Under the pieces are notes generated by a model. That model was not told where the DNA came from and ran no database searches. It saw only the letters and a list, made by a program, of their open reading frames with translations. Positions 50,271 to 59,003 of a DNA stretch of 64,000 nt are shown one piece after another (the first letter of the stretch is position 1; each line of letters starts with the position of its first letter). The position numbers and the translations under genes are program-made. The DNA is from Peribacillus sp. ACCC06369 (GTDB taxonomy: Bacteria > Bacillota > Bacilli > Bacillales > DSM-1321), in contig NZ_JAUCEN010000002.1 of the NCBI RefSeq assembly GCF_030348945.1, positions 1,054,001 to 1,118,000 of the forward strand. Direction: 5' to 3'.

Positions 50271-50300
50271 AGTATAAGTAACTGGACGTCAATCAGTCAA
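50271..50300 (-). promoter_or_regulatory. Promoter of the second corC-type gene
   Basis: On the minus strand TTGACT (50295-50300) and TATACT (50271-50276), 18 bp apart. TTGACTGA and TGAC following it are shared with the first paralogue's promoter. Confidence 0.7.
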
Positions 50301-50343
50301 AAATTTCACACTAAAAACCCATGGAAAAAAGGATATTTATCCA

Positions 50344-51453
50344 TTATTTAGTTTTCAATTGTATGGAAAAGGTCGTTAGGAAATCGGTAGAGTGGCAGGA
50401 TAAGGCTCCTTGATGTTTTAAAACGATTTCTTTACAGACGAATAGTCCCAATCCCGTTCCTCTTTTTTTTGTGGTGATGAATGGTTCAAAAATGTTCGGC
50501 AGGACCTCGTCAGGTATCTTCGGCCCATTGTTGGAAATATTTAAGGTAAGAATGCCGGGTGGTGACTCAGAGCCTGAAATGTATATGGATGGGGAAGGCA
50601 TCCCTGCAACCACATCAAGAGCATTTAAAATAATATTAAGTAATACCTGACGGAATTCTTCTTCAGAACCGGAAATTACGGCATCATCGGCGATATTACA
50701 TGTAATGGAAGCATTTACTTCCAAAATGCTTGGATATAAAAATTCAATGACCTCGTTAACTAGCTTAGCAATGGAAAATAGATCTGGTGGTGATGTTGAA
50801 GTTTCCTTTTTGGAAATATTAAGAAATTGTGTAATCCGATAATTGAGCTGATCCAATTCCTTTGAAATGATATCAAGGTATTTTATTTCCGGTTGTTCTG
50901 CCTGTAACAATTGTATGAATCCCATTATGGATGTCAGTGGATTTCGGAATTCATGGACAAAGCTCGAGGTCATTTGGCCAAGGAGTGTTAAACGGTCTTT
51001 ATGGTTTGGGCTTATGAATTGATAGCGTTCTTCAAGTTCCATCGTTTTCAATTCGGTATAATGGGATAATGCAAAATGAATGAGTTTATCGAAGTAAACG
51101 TTTACATGCTTGATTCGATCGGATATTTCTTCTTTGGGTGCTTCTGAATTCAAAACGTGCTCAATGATGATGGATCTGCCGATGGTTGCAGTGGAAAAGA
51201 AATTTTCCATATCCAATTGCTTATTAACTCGATCAGACGCAATTTTTCCCCCTACGACCTTCAGTACATCGTCTATGTCAGTATCCGGTTTTCCAAGCTG
51301 ATCCATTAGCAGATTAAAGATATTTTCCACTTCTCCTTTAAAATATCCCATATATCCGTCCGGTAAATGCAGCAACTCATCTTTCCATTTGGATATGATA
51401 CTGCTTTTTTGAGAAGATAAAAAGTGAATGGTCATTTCTCGATTAGATACCAT
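50344..51453 (-). CDS. Soluble sensor histidine kinase (sporulation-kinase type)
   Basis: 369 residues from the ATG at 51453 behind GGAGGGCAAA; an upstream ATG (51465) lies before this site. N-terminal helical sensor (about 1-145), no membrane helix. HisKA: FVHEFRNPLTSIMGFIQLL; HATPase_c: LLNIILNALDVVAG, NISNNGPKIP, TTKKRGTGLGLFV. No response regulator is adjacent, as with kinases of the Spo0A phosphorelay. That assignment is inferred. Confidence 0.88.
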   Translation of the reverse strand: MVSNREMTIHFLSSQKSSIISKWKDELLHLPDGYMGYFKGEVENIFNLLMDQLGKPDTDIDDVLKVVGGKIASDRVNKQLDMENFFSTATIGRSIIIEHVLNSEAPKEEISDRIKHVNVYFDKLIHFALSHYTELKTMELEERYQFISPNHKDRLTLLGQMTSSFVHEFRNPLTSIMGFIQLLQAEQPEIKYLDIISKELDQLNYRITQFLNISKKETSTSPPDLFSIAKLVNEVIEFLYPSILEVNASITCNIADDAVISGSEEEFRQVLLNIILNALDVVAGMPSPSIYISGSESPPGILTLNISNNGPKIPDEVLPNIFEPFITTKKRGTGLGLFVCKEIVLKHQGALSCHSTDFLTTFSIQLKTK

Positions 51454-51670
51454 TTTGCCCTCCATACTGTAGGAAAATGAATTTACTTTTGACCCAGAAA
51501 TTAATGTATTAGAAAAAAATTACAAAATATTAAAATAATTACATCTCGCTTTTATGATAACAGATTAGAGTTCTTTTAACATGTGTCAATTGGATAAATA
51601 TTCGTCAATCAATCGATAAATACCTTTTTTTGACACAGTTTTATTACAGTGATTACATGAATTAATAATA
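51454..51670. other. Spacer without a gene
   Basis: A/T-rich stretch ahead of the kinase gene. No clear box claimed. Confidence 0.4.
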
Positions 51671-51711
51671 AAAAAAGGTATCCGTAAAGTTAATGACGGT
51701 TACCTTTTTTT
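51671..51711 (-). terminator. Terminator overlapping the end of the CDF gene
   Basis: AAAAAAGGTATCCGT and ACGGTTACCTTTTTT pair across the stop codon of the CDF gene; T-runs on both strands. Confidence 0.8.
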
Positions 51712-52578
51712 ATGAAATGCATATGGTTCGATATGAACGATCACATGCTGGATATTATATTCCTTCAAAAGATTCTCTTCGATTTTAACCGTAATATCGT
51801 GACCTTGGATGACGGTCAAAAGAGGGTTAACATGAACGGTAGTTTCGAGCAGGATTTCACTTCCGTGCATACGGGCCTTAATTTCACTCATGTCTTTTAC
51901 ACCTTCTGTCAATATAATGGTTTGACCGATCTTTTGCAGGAGCTGCTCGTCGAAACCATCGGTTAAAGAGATGGAGGCATCCCGAAAGATATCCCAGGCC
52001 GTTTTGCATATGATGACCCCCACGACTGCTGCAGCTATTGCATCAAGCCAAGGGATTCCCATCTTAGTACCGATGATTCCAATGAAAGCACCAACACTGA
52101 CAAGGGCATCGGAACGATTATCCTGTGCAACGGCGTAGATGGAAGAGCTGTTGATCTTTTTACTTAATGCTAAGTTATAACGGTAGATTCCGTACATGAA
52201 GATTGCAGAGAATAGGGCGACATAACCGGTAAGCATATTGGGAACGGTTGTTGAATCTTGCTGGAAGAAGGATTCTACAGCACTGAATACAACCTGCAGG
52301 CCTACGGTGATCATAATGAAGGCAGCTACCAACGAGGCTACGGTTTCCGCCCGTAAATGTCCATATGAATGATTATCATCTGGAGGTCTCTTCGAAATTT
52401 TCAAACCAATCAATACGGCTATGGAAGCGATGATATCGGTCGTATTATTTAAACCATCTGCCCAAAGTCCTTTAGAATCACCGAAATAACCAAATGACAA
52501 TTTAAGGGCAGACAAGAATATGTAAGCGGCAATGCTTATGTAGGCGCCTTTTTCAGCTGAAATCGAATGTTTATCCAT
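51700..52578 (-). CDS. Cation diffusion facilitator, manganese-exporter (MneP/MneS) type
   Basis: 292 residues from the ATG at 52578, seven bases after GGAGGG. Six membrane helices. The helix-2 site is WADGLNNTTDIIA, with D and N in place of the zinc-type His/Asp pair, and RPPDDNHSYGHLRAETVAS follows; helix 5 has DNRSDALVSVG. This matches manganese exporters of bacilli. The C-terminal domain includes SEIKARMHGSEILLETTVHV. It differs clearly from the His-rich CDF at 16999. Confidence 0.85.
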   Translation of the reverse strand: MDKHSISAEKGAYISIAAYIFLSALKLSFGYFGDSKGLWADGLNNTTDIIASIAVLIGLKISKRPPDDNHSYGHLRAETVASLVAAFIMITVGLQVVFSAVESFFQQDSTTVPNMLTGYVALFSAIFMYGIYRYNLALSKKINSSSIYAVAQDNRSDALVSVGAFIGIIGTKMGIPWLDAIAAAVVGVIICKTAWDIFRDASISLTDGFDEQLLQKIGQTIILTEGVKDMSEIKARMHGSEILLETTVHVNPLLTVIQGHDITVKIEENLLKEYNIQHVIVHIEPYAFHKKR

Positions 52579-52834
52579 GTCCATTCCCTCCCCTATGTAA
52601 ATTAGGTTTAATAAAGATAACAAAACAAACCTTAGTGAGTCTATAGAAAAATTGTCGTATTTAGCCATCTAACTTGTTTAATTGCAGGTGTATTGAAGGT
52701 ATGTAAAGAAGTTGGTTATAAGAAAGAATATCGCCATAAAATGGGAATGACAAGTTGTTGACATATACTGTTTCTTTAGTTGTCAATTAAAGAAACTAGT
52801 AGTATATTCTAACCGAGGATCGAAAAATAAATAC

Positions 52835-52923
52835 TTCCACAAGGGGAGCCAAAAAGGCTGAGAGTGAACGGTTGAGTTCAGACCCTATGAACCTGATAGT
52901 TAGCACTAGCGTAGGGATGTGGT
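52835..52923 (+). ncRNA. thiT leader: TPP (thiamine pyrophosphate) riboswitch
   Basis: The THI-box core is complete: AGGGGAGCC, GGCTGAGAGTG, GACCCTATGAACCTGATAGT and GCGTAGGGATGTGG. The ends CCACA (52837-52841) and TGTGG (52918-52922) close P1. The thiT gene lies about 120 bases downstream. Confidence 0.97.
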
Positions 52924-52933
52924 TTTGGATACA

Positions 52934-52978
52934 AGCAATACTGGGCATCCATTACCGCCCCGGTGTTGCTTTTTTTTG
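52934..52978 (+). terminator. Expression-platform terminator of the TPP riboswitch
   Basis: AGCAATACTGGG (52934-52945) pairs with CCCGGTGTTGCT (52959-52970), 12 positions with two wobbles, then eight T residues. With TPP bound, transcription should stop here. Confidence 0.9.
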
Positions 52979-53039
52979 CGCAAAATTGGCAGGGGGAACT
53001 CATGGACATTTTTTCGCTTTTGGAGAAAGGAGTGGCTTG

Positions 53040-53618
53040 ATGAAAAATAAAACGTTATTCATGACAGAGGTCGCCATTTTTGCATCATTGGCTTTATTAC
53101 TGGATATGGTCTCTGGATTCATTTTTTCAAGAATCTGGCCTCAAGGGGGTTCGATTTCAATAGCCATGGTACCTATTTTTCTGATGGCATATCGTTGGGG
53201 CATAAAAGGTGGGATGTTAGCCGGATTGTTACTTGGACTATTGCAGATTGTCAGTGGTACAGCATGGATCGGAACACCGATCCAAGGCTTCATTGATTAT
53301 TATCTTGCCTTTATGGTTGTCGGGATATCCGGTGTATTCATGAACAAGTTTGTAAACAGCTATAAAGAGGAAAAGCGTTCCAAAGCGAAATTATACGGGA
53401 TTGGCGGCATGTTTTTGGGAAGTTTCCTGAGGTTTCTATGTCATTTCACTTCTGGAATCGTGTTTTTTGGATCTGCAGCACCAAAAGGACAGCCAGTAGC
53501 GGTTTATTCATTCATTTATAATGGGACTTATATGCTGATCAGTTTTATTTTATCGGCCATTGTGGTGATGATGTTATATTCGGCAGCTTCAAATGTATTA
53601 CTGAAAAAAGCCTATTAA
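53040..53618 (+). CDS. thiT: Thiamine ECF transporter substrate-binding subunit ThiT
   Basis: 192 residues from the ATG at 53040 behind AAAGGAGTGG; the open frame through the riboswitch is rejected. Family marks are RIWPQGGSISIAMVPIFLMA, the YRWGIKGGMLAGLLLGLLQ stretch with the Gly-rich turn, and SGIVFFG with the aromatic thiamine contacts. Six helices. It binds thiamine and works with the EcfAA'T module. Control by the TPP riboswitch confirms the call. Confidence 0.95.
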   Translation: MKNKTLFMTEVAIFASLALLLDMVSGFIFSRIWPQGGSISIAMVPIFLMAYRWGIKGGMLAGLLLGLLQIVSGTAWIGTPIQGFIDYYLAFMVVGISGVFMNKFVNSYKEEKRSKAKLYGIGGMFLGSFLRFLCHFTSGIVFFGSAAPKGQPVAVYSFIYNGTYMLISFILSAIVVMMLYSAASNVLLKKAY

Positions 53619-53620
53619 CA

Positions 53621-53653
53621 AAAAAGCCGGATTCTACAAGAATCCGGCTTTTT
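53621..53653. terminator. Bidirectional terminator after thiT
   Basis: AAAAAGCCGGATT and AATCCGGCTTTTT pair perfectly; serves thiT and the convergent stress-protein gene. Confidence 0.9.
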
Positions 53654-53696
53654 TCGGAATGATCAAACGATACGTACAGGGCGAACCGGCTCAATC

Positions 53697-54218
53697 TCAT
53701 TTTGCAATGAATACCGAACAGGGTGCGTTTTTCGCAATTGAACTACTTGTACTTCCAAGAAAGAATTTTTCCAAACCGCTTTTAGAGCTATTGCCGACGA
53801 CGATGAGGTCGGCCGCAGTTCTTTCTGCATATTCACATATGCTATCTGGCGCATGTCCTTCCAATATCTCGAATTTCCCCTTGACTTGACATTCACTTAG
53901 CAATCTCAACGTATTACTTTCTGCGTTCCGAACACTATTCTCGACGGGGGAAGGGGTGTCAATTACCTTTTGTTCTCGCTGTTCAACTTCAACGACGGGA
54001 TGTGTCTGGACGGGATCGACATAAAATCCTGCAGCGGGTACAAATCCAGGAGCTGTGACGTTTCCCATGATACTCTGTTCAACCTTATCACTTAGGACAT
54101 GGACTACGGTCAGCTCAGCTTCAGGAAAGGCCTGTTTGATTGTTGCTCCATATTCCACGGCCCGTGTACTCTCTTCATTTCCATCAAAAGCGACGACAAT
54201 ATTTTTTATGTCTTTCAT
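53697..54218 (-). CDS. Universal stress protein (UspA family)
   Basis: 173 residues. The start is IVVAFDGNEESTRAVEYG and the C-terminal nucleotide-binding loop is VGNSSKSGLEKFFLGSTS, the G-x2-G-x9-G-S/T pattern of the ATP-binding UspA group. An insert of about 45 residues between (PAAGFYVDPVQTHPVVEVEQ) makes it longer than the usual 140 residues. The ATG follows GGGAGAGATG. Confidence 0.88.
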   Translation of the reverse strand: MKDIKNIVVAFDGNEESTRAVEYGATIKQAFPEAELTVVHVLSDKVEQSIMGNVTAPGFVPAAGFYVDPVQTHPVVEVEQREQKVIDTPSPVENSVRNAESNTLRLLSECQVKGKFEILEGHAPDSICEYAERTAADLIVVGNSSKSGLEKFFLGSTSSSIAKNAPCSVFIAK

Positions 54219-54518
54219 AATTTCATCTCTCCCATTTATAAGTCTTTAAAGTGTTATACCCACTTTTAAATGTTTCACGCCTTTAATTGGTATATAGATC
54301 GCCAATTACGGGGAAAGGATAGATACGGGCATTGTTAAAATGGTAGGATGAAATCCTGGTCCTTCAATTAGTTGGCGTGCTTTATTTTTCATTCGGAAGG
54401 AATATCATTCAGCAAGGAAACCGGTACGCGAGTATAGTGCTAAAAGAAAAGGCGACTGAGCTGTGGCCTTTTAGTCAATCTACGAGTTTTCTTTAATAAA
54501 AAGGGTAAAATATTTTTA
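54219..54518. other. Spacer before the PBP gene
   Basis: No gene seen. A short hairpin (AAAAGGC and GCCTTTT, 54455-54480) may terminate transcription or belong to the PBP leader. Confidence 0.4.
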
Positions 54519-56576
54519 ATGAAACATGTCGCAGATGGGAAAATGGGGGTACAAATGAGAGGGTTAGTGAAATTAGTTCTAATTATAATATTGGCGATTG
54601 TGGTTTTAGGCGCCGGTTCACTCTTGTATTTCAGGCAGGGTGCAGATATAAGCCATCTTGAAAATAATCTTCAGCAACCGACAGGAATCTATGATCTGGA
54701 TGGGAATCTTGCCAGTACGATCACGGCAAATAAATCCGAAGGTGTTGCGATAGATGAAATACCGGAACATATGAAACAAGCGGTGGTTTCCATTGAGGAT
54801 CACCGTTTTTATAAACATCACGGTATAGATTATCAAGGGATCTTGCGAGCCTTGGTTAAAAATGCGAAGGCTGGAAGTGTTGTTGAAGGCGGGAGCACGC
54901 TCACCCAGCAGCTTGTGAAAATCACGATGCTGGAATCGGATCGAACATTGAAGAGGAAGATAGGAGAGTTTTTTCTAGCCCAGGAAGTTGAAAATCAATA
55001 TACGAAAGATGAAATTCTGGAAATGTATTTGAATCAAGTTTATTTTGGCCATGGGGCATGGGGAATCAAAAAAGCTGCAAATATTTATTTTTCCAAAGAG
55101 GTCTCTGAATTGACCGTTGCCGAGGGAGCTTTGCTGGCGGGTGTCATTAATCTACCATCCAAACTTGATCCATATAAGAATTTGGACGGAGCATTGAAGC
55201 GGCGTGATTTGGTTCTTTCCAGAATGGCGGAACATGGTTATTTGACGAAAGATGAAGAAGCAGCCGCAAAAAAAGATTCGGTGACACTTCTTATGGGGGA
55301 GAAGGAAACCGATCCATTAAGAGGTAAGTATCCTTATTATGTTGATCATGTTTTATCGGAAGCATCGAGTAAATATGGAATTAAGCTTGAGGAACTGCTT
55401 TCAAAGGGCTATAAAATTTACACTACACTGGATCAATCCATGCAGCAGGCTACAGAATCCGTGTATGCGAATGAAGCCAATTTTCCAGTTGGAACGAGTA
55501 CAGAGGAAATGGTTCAAAGTGGGTCAGTCCTCCTTGATCCTGAAACGGGCGGCATAAAGGCACTAGTCGGTGGGAGAGGTGAGCATCAATTCATGGGATA
55601 TAACCGGGCAACCCAGCTGTCAAGATCTCCGGGTTCATCCATTAAACCACTTGTCGTTTACACTCCAGCGGTTGAGGAGGGATACGATATCACTGACCCT
55701 TTAAAGGATGAAAAAATGAGCTTCGGTGAATATGAGCCAACAAACCTGAGCGGTGAATACAAAGGAGAAGTACCCATGTATGAAGCGGTGATGAATTCCT
55801 TGAATGTACCAACGGTTTGGCTATTGAATGAGATTGGCATAGATAAGGGGCTGGATTCACTTGAGCGGTTTGGGATTCCGTATGACAAGGATGATCGAAA
55901 TCTGTCGCTAGCTCTAGGAGGGATGAGGAAAGGTGTGTCCCCGCTGCAGATGGCAGGAGCCTTTTCAGCATTTGCCAACGATGGGGAAAGGGAGGAAACT
56001 CATGCCATTGTAAGAATAGAAAATAACGATGGAAAAGAGGTAGGGGCCTGGAAAGAGAAAAGCACCAAAGTAACCTCTAAAAGCGTCGTCGATAAAATGA
56101 ATGCGATGCTGCTTGGTACAGTGGAATATGGCACAGCTAAAAACGCGGCTGTTTCCGGTTATGAAATAGCAGGCAAAACAGGTTCCACACAAGTGCCCAT
56201 CGAAGGGATTTCAGGGGTTAAAGATCAATGGTTCATCGGTTATTCACCTTCACTGGTCGGTGCTGTATGGGCTGGATATGATAAGACGGATGAAAAAAAT
56301 TACCTAACGACACACAGCAGTCAGGGAAGTGCACTCATCTTTCAAAAAATAATGTCGAAAGCTCTACAGAATCAAGCGGCTCAATCCTTTAAAGCTCAAG
56401 ATATCGGACCGCTAATAGCTGAACAACAGGCACTTATAGCTGAGCAACAGGCAAAGGAAGAAGAGGAGCAACAAACAAAGGAAGAAGAGGAGCAAAGGAA
56501 GCAATATTGGATTGATAAAGGAAAGGAAATTCGGGATGGTTTGAATAAATGGAGGGATTGGGAGGTGCCGTGGTAA
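54519..56576 (+). CDS. Class A penicillin-binding protein (glycosyltransferase-transpeptidase)
   Basis: 685 residues. One N-terminal membrane helix (about 15-38), GT51 domain (about 55-235: VSIEDHRFYKHHGIDYQG, GGSTLTQQLVK) and transpeptidase domain (about 330-620: SRSPGSSIKPLVV, SLNV, KTGSTQ). It polymerises and cross-links peptidoglycan outside the membrane. The C-terminal tail is a Glu/Gln-rich repeat of AEQQA and KEEEEQ units. The ATG at 54519 has no strong ribosome site; the ATG at 54555 behind GGGGGT is an alternative. Confidence 0.93.
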   Translation: MKHVADGKMGVQMRGLVKLVLIIILAIVVLGAGSLLYFRQGADISHLENNLQQPTGIYDLDGNLASTITANKSEGVAIDEIPEHMKQAVVSIEDHRFYKHHGIDYQGILRALVKNAKAGSVVEGGSTLTQQLVKITMLESDRTLKRKIGEFFLAQEVENQYTKDEILEMYLNQVYFGHGAWGIKKAANIYFSKEVSELTVAEGALLAGVINLPSKLDPYKNLDGALKRRDLVLSRMAEHGYLTKDEEAAAKKDSVTLLMGEKETDPLRGKYPYYVDHVLSEASSKYGIKLEELLSKGYKIYTTLDQSMQQATESVYANEANFPVGTSTEEMVQSGSVLLDPETGGIKALVGGRGEHQFMGYNRATQLSRSPGSSIKPLVVYTPAVEEGYDITDPLKDEKMSFGEYEPTNLSGEYKGEVPMYEAVMNSLNVPTVWLLNEIGIDKGLDSLERFGIPYDKDDRNLSLALGGMRKGVSPLQMAGAFSAFANDGEREETHAIVRIENNDGKEVGAWKEKSTKVTSKSVVDKMNAMLLGTVEYGTAKNAAVSGYEIAGKTGSTQVPIEGISGVKDQWFIGYSPSLVGAVWAGYDKTDEKNYLTTHSSQGSALIFQKIMSKALQNQAAQSFKAQDIGPLIAEQQALIAEQQAKEEEEQQTKEEEEQRKQYWIDKGKEIRDGLNKWRDWEVPW
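56417..56503 (+). repeat. Tandem repeats in the PBP tail
   Basis: A unit of about 21 bases (ATAGCTGARCAACAGGCA type) occurs twice, followed by two copies of an 18-base AAGGAAGAAGAGGAGCAA-type unit. They encode AEQQALI and KEEEEQ repeats. Such a tract can vary in copy number by slippage. Confidence 0.6.
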
Positions 56577-56633
56577 TTTTTCTGAAAAGGGAGTATGGAA
56601 CACACGCTCTTTCCAATAAAAATCTACACAAAA

Positions 56634-56661
56634 AAAGACTGTCAATTATTTGACAGTCTTT
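56634..56661. terminator. Bidirectional terminator
   Basis: AAAGACTGTCAA and TTGACAGTCTTT pair perfectly with a four-base loop between the PBP gene and the micropeptide gene. Confidence 0.85.
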
Positions 56662-56669
56662 CATCATTC

Positions 56670-56738
56670 TTAAAAAATAAGATTTGCTATTATGCCGATT
56701 ACGACGATTGCGCCTATCACCATTAAAATGGTTCTCAT
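56670..56738 (-). CDS. Membrane micropeptide (22 residues)
   Basis: ATG at 56738 behind GAAGAGGGTGAATAG; the peptide is MRTILMVIGAIVVIGIIANL plus IF, one full membrane helix. A terminator lies directly after the stop. Small hydrophobic peptides of this kind are widespread in bacilli. No target known. Confidence 0.5.
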   Translation of the reverse strand: MRTILMVIGAIVVIGIIANLIF

Positions 56739-56778
56739 TCTATTCACCCTCTTCTTATCCTGAAATTGTTGGAATCAT

Positions 56779-57087
56779 TTAAATGTTAACGGTTTGGTTC
56801 GATTGGAAACCAAATGCACTTTCATCATTTTCTTTACAAATAGCCTGTACTTTTTCGAGCATGGCATGTACATTTTCGCCTTCGAGTATGACTTTCATGG
56901 TTGCACATTCTTGAAGAATGAGCACAAAGGATACAAAAGTTGAAAGTTTCTTGGCATCGACCAATTTATGGTTGCAGATAAAATATATATTCCCTTTAAA
57001 TTCTTTCGTAACTTGATATAGGTTCATGATTTGTCGCATGGATAATCTTTTATTTGTTTTAATGTCAGAAGAAATCACTTTATTCAT
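56779..57087 (-). CDS. HPr-like protein without the active-site histidine
   Basis: 102 residues behind AAAGGAGTAAACG. Residues 15-90 follow the HPr pattern by eye: LSMRQIMNLYQVTKEFKGN against HPr IHARPATLLVQ, KLVDAKKLSTFVSFVL against VNLKSIMGVMSL, and MKVILEGENVHAMLEKVQAI against the last strand and helix. The His15 position is serine and the Ser46 position appears to be lysine, so it cannot work as a PTS carrier as such. A regulatory role is possible. A weak HPr match. Confidence 0.55.
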   Translation of the reverse strand: MNKVISSDIKTNKRLSMRQIMNLYQVTKEFKGNIYFICNHKLVDAKKLSTFVSFVLILQECATMKVILEGENVHAMLEKVQAICKENDESAFGFQSNQTVNI

Positions 57088-57280
57088 GTCGTTTACTCCT
57101 TTATGTTTTTATACTTTTGGAAAAGCATAATCAAGATGTCAATTCAGCTACAATTTTTAAAATCGAACAAGTATGTTTGGTCTTTTTTATGTAATTGTTA
57201 GCGGGTCATGTTGTATATTTACCCGTATAAATGATTTTGAAACCTATTTGAAAATTTCAATTTTTGAAGGGAGAAGGACA

Positions 57281-58456
57281 ATGCTCACACTAATTAAAAA
57301 TGGGGAGATTTATGGCCCGGAATATATGGGACCAAAAGATATCCTCTTGGTTGGAAGGCAAATTGGCTTCATTGAGGACAAGATTGATGTACCTGCCAAT
57401 TTCGTTGAATTGGAAGTGATTGATGCGAGTGGTCAAGTCGTGGTTCCGGGTTTTATAGATGCTCACGTACATATTATCGGCGGAGGCGGTGAAGGAGGAT
57501 TCAAGACGAGGACACCTGAAATACAATTAACGGATGCCACGTTAGCGGGTATAACGACATTGGTAGGGGTCATCGGAACAGATGGTACGACAAGGACGAT
57601 GCCAGCTCTGCTTGCTAAAGCCAGGGCGCTTGAAGAAGAAGGAATTAGCTGCTTTGTTCAGACAGGTTCATATCAAGTTCCAGTCAAGACGTTAACCGGC
57701 AAGATTGAAGATGATTTGATTCTAGTGGATAAAATTATCGGTGTGGGCGAAATCGCCATTGCCGATCATCGTTCTTCGCAGCCGACTGCAGCTGAACTTG
57801 CTAAACTAGCTTCTCAGGCGCGTAATGGAGGTCTGTTGTCCGGGAAAAGCGGTATCGTCAACATTCATGTCGGCGATAGTCGAGATCATTTGCAGGTAAT
57901 TGAAGAAGTTGTCGAGACAACGGAAATACCGATCACTCAGTTTTACCCTACACATATAAATCGAAATCCGCATTTATTCAAAGCGGGGATGGAATATGCA
58001 AAAAAAGGGGGGTATATTGATTTTACGACAAGTACGATCAAGAAGTTCCTTGAAGAAGGGGAGGTCAAAGCAAGTACAGCAATAAAAAGTGCACTGGAAG
58101 CAGGTGTTGAAATCGGGCAGATCACTTTAACTTCAGATGGACAAGCAAGCCTGCCAGACTTCGATGGCAGCGGTAACCTGCGCGGATTGAACATTGGTAC
58201 ATGCATGTCCTTATATGATTCTGTTGTCGATGCGGTCCTTGAGGATGGAGTGGCAATTGCCGATGCCGTACGAGTTGTGACGGAAAATCCGGCAAATATT
58301 TTAAAACTCTCTAAAAAGGGACAGCTTGCGGTAGGTAAAGACGCCGATCTGATAATAATGAAGAAACAAACTTTAGAAATAAATAGTGTCATCGCGATGG
58401 GACAGATCATGGTCAAAGATGGTGAAGCGGTCGTGAAAGGAACATTTGAAAAATAG
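57281..58456 (+). CDS. iadA: Isoaspartyl dipeptidase (beta-aspartyl peptidase)
   Basis: 391 residues from the ATG at 57281 behind GAAGGGAGAAGG; the frame upstream is rejected. Binuclear zinc amidohydrolase: GFIDAHVHIIGGGGEGGFK (HxH), then GVGEIAIADHRSSQP, the VNIHVGD and FYPTHINRNPHL histidines, and ITLTSDGQASLPDF with the catalytic aspartate. It cuts isoaspartyl dipeptides from damaged proteins in the cytoplasm. Confidence 0.95.
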   Translation: MLTLIKNGEIYGPEYMGPKDILLVGRQIGFIEDKIDVPANFVELEVIDASGQVVVPGFIDAHVHIIGGGGEGGFKTRTPEIQLTDATLAGITTLVGVIGTDGTTRTMPALLAKARALEEEGISCFVQTGSYQVPVKTLTGKIEDDLILVDKIIGVGEIAIADHRSSQPTAAELAKLASQARNGGLLSGKSGIVNIHVGDSRDHLQVIEEVVETTEIPITQFYPTHINRNPHLFKAGMEYAKKGGYIDFTTSTIKKFLEEGEVKASTAIKSALEAGVEIGQITLTSDGQASLPDFDGSGNLRGLNIGTCMSLYDSVVDAVLEDGVAIADAVRVVTENPANILKLSKKGQLAVGKDADLIIMKKQTLEINSVIAMGQIMVKDGEAVVKGTFEK

Positions 58457-58591
58457 ATCTTTCTAATATCCGTAAGCAGGAAAAGGAAATGAAACTAAAT
58501 TGGTGCGGTAATCCGCAAAAACATAATGGATTTCGCTTATGGTAGCTGCTGTTTTCCTGTGGTTGCAAGACATCCAACAATCATGAAATGA
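58457..58591. other. Spacer after iadA
   Basis: No gene seen. Confidence 0.4.
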
Positions 58592-58624
58592 AAAAAGACC
58601 CATAAATATATAATGGGTCTTTTT
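58592..58624. terminator. Terminator after iadA
   Basis: AAAAAGACCCAT and ATGGGTCTTTTT pair perfectly. Confidence 0.85.
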
Positions 58625-59003
58625 GGACTGGATACTGATTTGTTGCATTTTGGATCCTCTGCAAGCGAATGGGTGACCTGAATCAATCGAAGCAAGTCCA
58701 ACAATTTGTCTAACCTGGTGATTTTATATAAATTTTTTCCATTAATGGTGCTTAATTTCAAAATGAAGGTGAGGTATGAGAAAACACATTCTAAATAAAG
58801 GTAATATCCGAAAAATTCATTCTATTTAACATATTATTAAAATCTTGGATGTATTATCCTTTTATATAAGCAAATGTAGGTTATGAAACATTATATATTC
58901 ACAGACATAAAAGACCAATGAAAACATTTTGGGCTGTTATTTCATGACTGTTCAAAACCTTGGTAAGTTTGCGAAACAAATCTATCTTAAGGGGAGAAGT
59001 GAA
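58625..59003. other. Spacer before the 2-oxoacid dehydrogenase operon
   Basis: A minus-strand frame of 74 codons (58537-58761) reads like a protein in part (NGKNLYKITRLDKLLDLLRL) but has no ribosome site and runs through the terminator. The rest is A/T-rich; the operon promoter must lie here but no clear pair of boxes is claimed. Confidence 0.35.

Noticed and set aside
52872..53039. In-frame N-terminal extension of thiT
   Set aside because: It would start inside the TPP riboswitch and cross its terminator; ATG at 53040 has a good ribosome site.
53663..53896. Minus-strand 77-codon frame at the end of the stress-protein gene
   Set aside because: It overlaps the UspA gene in another frame and contains the thiT terminator region; not protein-like.
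58537..58761. Minus-strand 74-codon frame after iadA
   Set aside because: Partly protein-like, but starts with TTG, has no ribosome site and passes through a terminator.
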